Assembly (NCBI GenBank): GCA_963782255.1
Contig: CAWAIS010000002.1
Location: 558,001 to 622,000 of the forward strand
Reading direction: 5' to 3'
From: Roseiarcus sp963782255
Lineage (GTDB): Bacteria > Pseudomonadota > Alphaproteobacteria > Rhizobiales > Beijerinckiaceae
DNA length: 64,000 bases
This document shows positions 62,039 to 64,000 of the stretch, one piece after another (position 1 is the first letter of the stretch; every line of letters begins with the position of its first letter). A program made the translations under genes and the position numbers. The notes beneath the pieces were generated by a model. It did no database searches. It was not told the DNA's origin and saw only the letters and a program-made list of their open reading frames with translations.

Positions 62039-62998
62039 ATGTTGAACCCAATGATCATCGGCGGATGCCTCGCAGTCGGGGTCGGCAGCATCGCCTTCCT
62101 GTTGCTCGGAGGGGACTCGCGCGCCGAGAAGCGGCGGGCCGCGCTGGGAAAGACCACGAGCAAGTCCCCCGCCGTCGCCGCCCAGGCCGACCGGGCGGCG
62201 CGCAAGAAGCAGATCGCCGACGGCCTGCGCGAAATGGAGAAGAAAAGCCGCCAGCGCGTCAGCTTTCAGGCCAGGATCGAACAGGCGGGGCTCTCGATCA
62301 CCGTCCGGCAGTTCATCATCGGCAGCATCGCTTTCGGGATCGGGCTCGCGGCGCTGGCGATGCTCGAAACGCACAACCCGCTCCTCGCGCTCTTTATCGG
62401 CGTGATCGGCGTCGGCGGCCTGCCGCGTCTCATGCTCAAACGGATGCGGATACGCAGAATCAACAAATTCATCGCCAACTTCCCCAGTGCGATCGACATC
62501 ATCGTGCGCGGCGTCAAGGCCGGACTCCCGCTCGGCGATACGATACGGATCGCGGCCAACGAAAGCGTCGAGCCGGTGAGGACCGAGTTCCGCAAGATCG
62601 TCGAATCGCTGTCGCTCGGCCTGACATTGCCCGAGGCGGTCGAACGGATGGCCGAGCGTGTCCCGATCACCGAAACCAACTTCTTCTCGATCGTGATCGC
62701 GATCCAGGGCAAGGCGGGCGGCAATCTTTCCGAAGCGATCGGCAACCTCTCGCGCGTGCTGCGGGAGCGGAAGAAAATGAAGCAAAAGATCAGCGCCATG
62801 TCGATGGAGGCGAAAGCCTCCGCCGTGATCATCGGCTTGGTCCCGTTCCTCGTCGTCGGCGCGCTCTACGTCTCCTCCCCGAAATATATCTCGGTGCTGT
62901 GGACGTCGAGCCACGGCCGCATGATCTCCGGGATCGCGATCGCCTGGATGGCCATCGGCGTCGCGATGATGAAAAAGATGGTCGCTTTCGACTTCTGA
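62039..62998 (+). CDS. tadB: pilus assembly inner-membrane platform protein TadB
   Basis: A 319-residue T2SSF-family protein with helices at about 5-24, 95-130 and two at the C-terminus (about 260-315). The T2SSF core contains FPSAIDIIVRGVKAGLPLGDTIR and GNLSEAIGNLSRVLRERKKM. With TadC it forms the platform on which CpaF works. Confidence 0.92.
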   Translation: MLNPMIIGGCLAVGVGSIAFLLLGGDSRAEKRRAALGKTTSKSPAVAAQADRAARKKQIADGLREMEKKSRQRVSFQARIEQAGLSITVRQFIIGSIAFGIGLAALAMLETHNPLLALFIGVIGVGGLPRLMLKRMRIRRINKFIANFPSAIDIIVRGVKAGLPLGDTIRIAANESVEPVRTEFRKIVESLSLGLTLPEAVERMAERVPITETNFFSIVIAIQGKAGGNLSEAIGNLSRVLRERKKMKQKISAMSMEAKASAVIIGLVPFLVVGALYVSSPKYISVLWTSSHGRMISGIAIAWMAIGVAMMKKMVAFDF

Positions 62999-63011
62999 TC
63001 GCGGGCGCACG

Positions 63012-63989
63012 ATGCTGGACCTGACCGAAACGAAACTCGCCGATCCTCACTTTCTCACGGTCCTGTTCGCGGCCCTGGGTTCGGCGGCGACCGTGGTGAC
63101 GGCCGCGATGCCATGGCTCCAGCCCGATACGCTCAAGCGCCGCATCAAGGCGGTCAGCACCGAGCGCGAGCGCATCCGCGCCCGCGAGCGCGAACGACTG
63201 GCCGCGACGCAAAGCAGGTCGAACCTGAGGTCGAAGCCGAGCGGGCTCGTCAAGCAGCTGGTCGACAGCCTCAGTCTGACCAAGTGGCTCAGCACCGAGA
63301 CGGCGAAGGCGCAGCTGGCGATGGCCGGTTTCCGCGGCGCCGGCGCGGAGTACGTCTTCCTCGCGTTCCGGCTGATTACGCCGATCGCCTTCTTCGTGAC
63401 GACGGCCTTCTACCTCTTATTCGTCCTTCACTGGGACCAGCCGTTCTTCGTCAAGCTCGGGATTGCAATCGGCGCGAGCTACATCGGCATCAAGGCGCCC
63501 GAGCTTTTCCTGCGCAACAAGACGATCCGGCGGAAGAAGGAGCTGGAGCACGCTTTCCCGAACACGCTCGACCTCCTGCTGATCTGCGCCGAGTCCGGCA
63601 TGTCGATCGAGCACGCGGTGCGCAAGGTGAGCGAGGAGATCGGCATCGAGAGCGTCGCGATGGCCGAGGAAACGGGCCTGCTCGCGGCGGAACTGTCCTA
63701 TCTGCAGGAACGGCGCATCGCCTTCGACAACTTCGCCGCGCGAACGGGCCTCGACTCGGTTCGGGCGTTGACGACGGTGCTGGCGCAAGCCGAACGCTAT
63801 GGAACGCCGCTCGGCGCGGGCCTCAGGGTCCTTAGCCAGGAGAGCCGGGACCAGCGCATGACGGCTGCGGAAAAGAAGGCCGCGGCCCTGCCCCCGACCC
63901 TGACGGTGCCGATGATCCTGTTCTTCCTTCCGGGCCTGTTCGCCGCGATCCTGTCCCCGGCGGCGATCCAGATCAACCACTGGAACTAG
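63012..63989 (+). CDS. tadC: pilus assembly inner-membrane platform protein TadC
   Basis: A 325-residue T2SSF-family protein. The core contains LEHAFPNTLDLLLICAESGMSIEHAVRKV (split about 177-205), preceded by two helices and followed by a C-terminal one (PMILFFLPGLFAAIL). The gene is complete; further tad genes such as tadD would lie beyond the right edge. Confidence 0.92.
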   Translation: MLDLTETKLADPHFLTVLFAALGSAATVVTAAMPWLQPDTLKRRIKAVSTERERIRARERERLAATQSRSNLRSKPSGLVKQLVDSLSLTKWLSTETAKAQLAMAGFRGAGAEYVFLAFRLITPIAFFVTTAFYLLFVLHWDQPFFVKLGIAIGASYIGIKAPELFLRNKTIRRKKELEHAFPNTLDLLLICAESGMSIEHAVRKVSEEIGIESVAMAEETGLLAAELSYLQERRIAFDNFAARTGLDSVRALTTVLAQAERYGTPLGAGLRVLSQESRDQRMTAAEKKAAALPPTLTVPMILFFLPGLFAAILSPAAIQINHWN

Positions 63990-64000
63990 GCGCGCGTCGC

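Overview
The window is GC-rich chromosomal DNA from an alphaproteobacterium, most likely a member of the Hyphomicrobiales (Rhizobiales). The evidence is the gene content: a DUF1013/TrcR-type cell-cycle regulator, DUF1150 next to a small heat-shock gene, DUF1491, a mitofilin/Mic60-like gene between hemD and hemY, a hopanoid gene (hpnE), a fused urease gamma/beta subunit and a Caulobacter-type cpa/tad pilus locus. No gene seen here fixes the genus.

Layout. 26-101: tRNA with a CAU anticodon (probably Ile2). 0.4-6.2 kb: a Rossmann dehydrogenase and a complete branched-chain-amino-acid-type ABC transporter (livKHMGF) with a palindromic repeat pair between livK and livH. 6.2-14.3 kb: mostly single genes (Lnb-like DUF4105, DUF1344, extended SDR, PEP-CTERM SGNH hydrolase, exported PCMT-like methyltransferase, dienelactone hydrolase, a frameshifted old-yellow-enzyme gene, DUF488, UPF0158). 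14.6-20.7 kb, minus strand: a disrupted urease operon, ureD-ureAB-[PIN/AbrB module]-[chimeric urease scar]-[PIN/AbrB module]-ureC, followed by an HNH endonuclease gene. ureEFG are not in the window. 20.7-25.7 kb: a GT39 glycosyltransferase, an O-antigen-ligase-like membrane protein, a small orphan gene, a 139-bp element with perfect 18-bp inverted ends, and hpnE. 25.8-28.6 kb: preT-preA (NADH-dependent dihydropyrimidine dehydrogenase) behind a near-consensus RutR operator. 28.6-39.7 kb: DUF1013, a small exported protein, tsaD, an unknown gene overlapping an altered PIN gene, an acyltransferase, then hemD-mitofilin-hemY and an FAD reductase ending at a strong hairpin terminator. 39.8-43.7 kb: an orphan DndB-like gene of lower GC, folA-thyA, DUF1150 and hsp20 with an RpoH-like promoter. 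43.9-47.1 kb: a zinc-ribbon/helicase fusion whose 3' end is duplicated on the far side of a sulfite dehydrogenase pair (sorA-sorB). 47.1-53.6 kb: two TadE-type pseudopilins, a threonine-dehydratase-like enzyme, rdgB, an M48 protease, a thermonuclease, tRNA-Arg(CCU) and sufE. 53.8-64 kb: a peptidoglycan-binding-like protein, DUF1491, then the Flp pilus locus flp-cpaA-cpaB-cpaC-cpaD-cpaE-cpaF-tadB-tadC, which runs to the right edge.

Themes. Nitrogen scavenging recurs (pyrimidine reduction, urease, a Liv transporter). Two places, the urease operon and the helicase/sor locus, show the same kind of scar: extra genes flanked by a duplicated piece of the interrupted gene. These two loci, together with the RutR site, the unknown/PIN pair and the orphan DndB-like gene, are the most interesting parts of the window.
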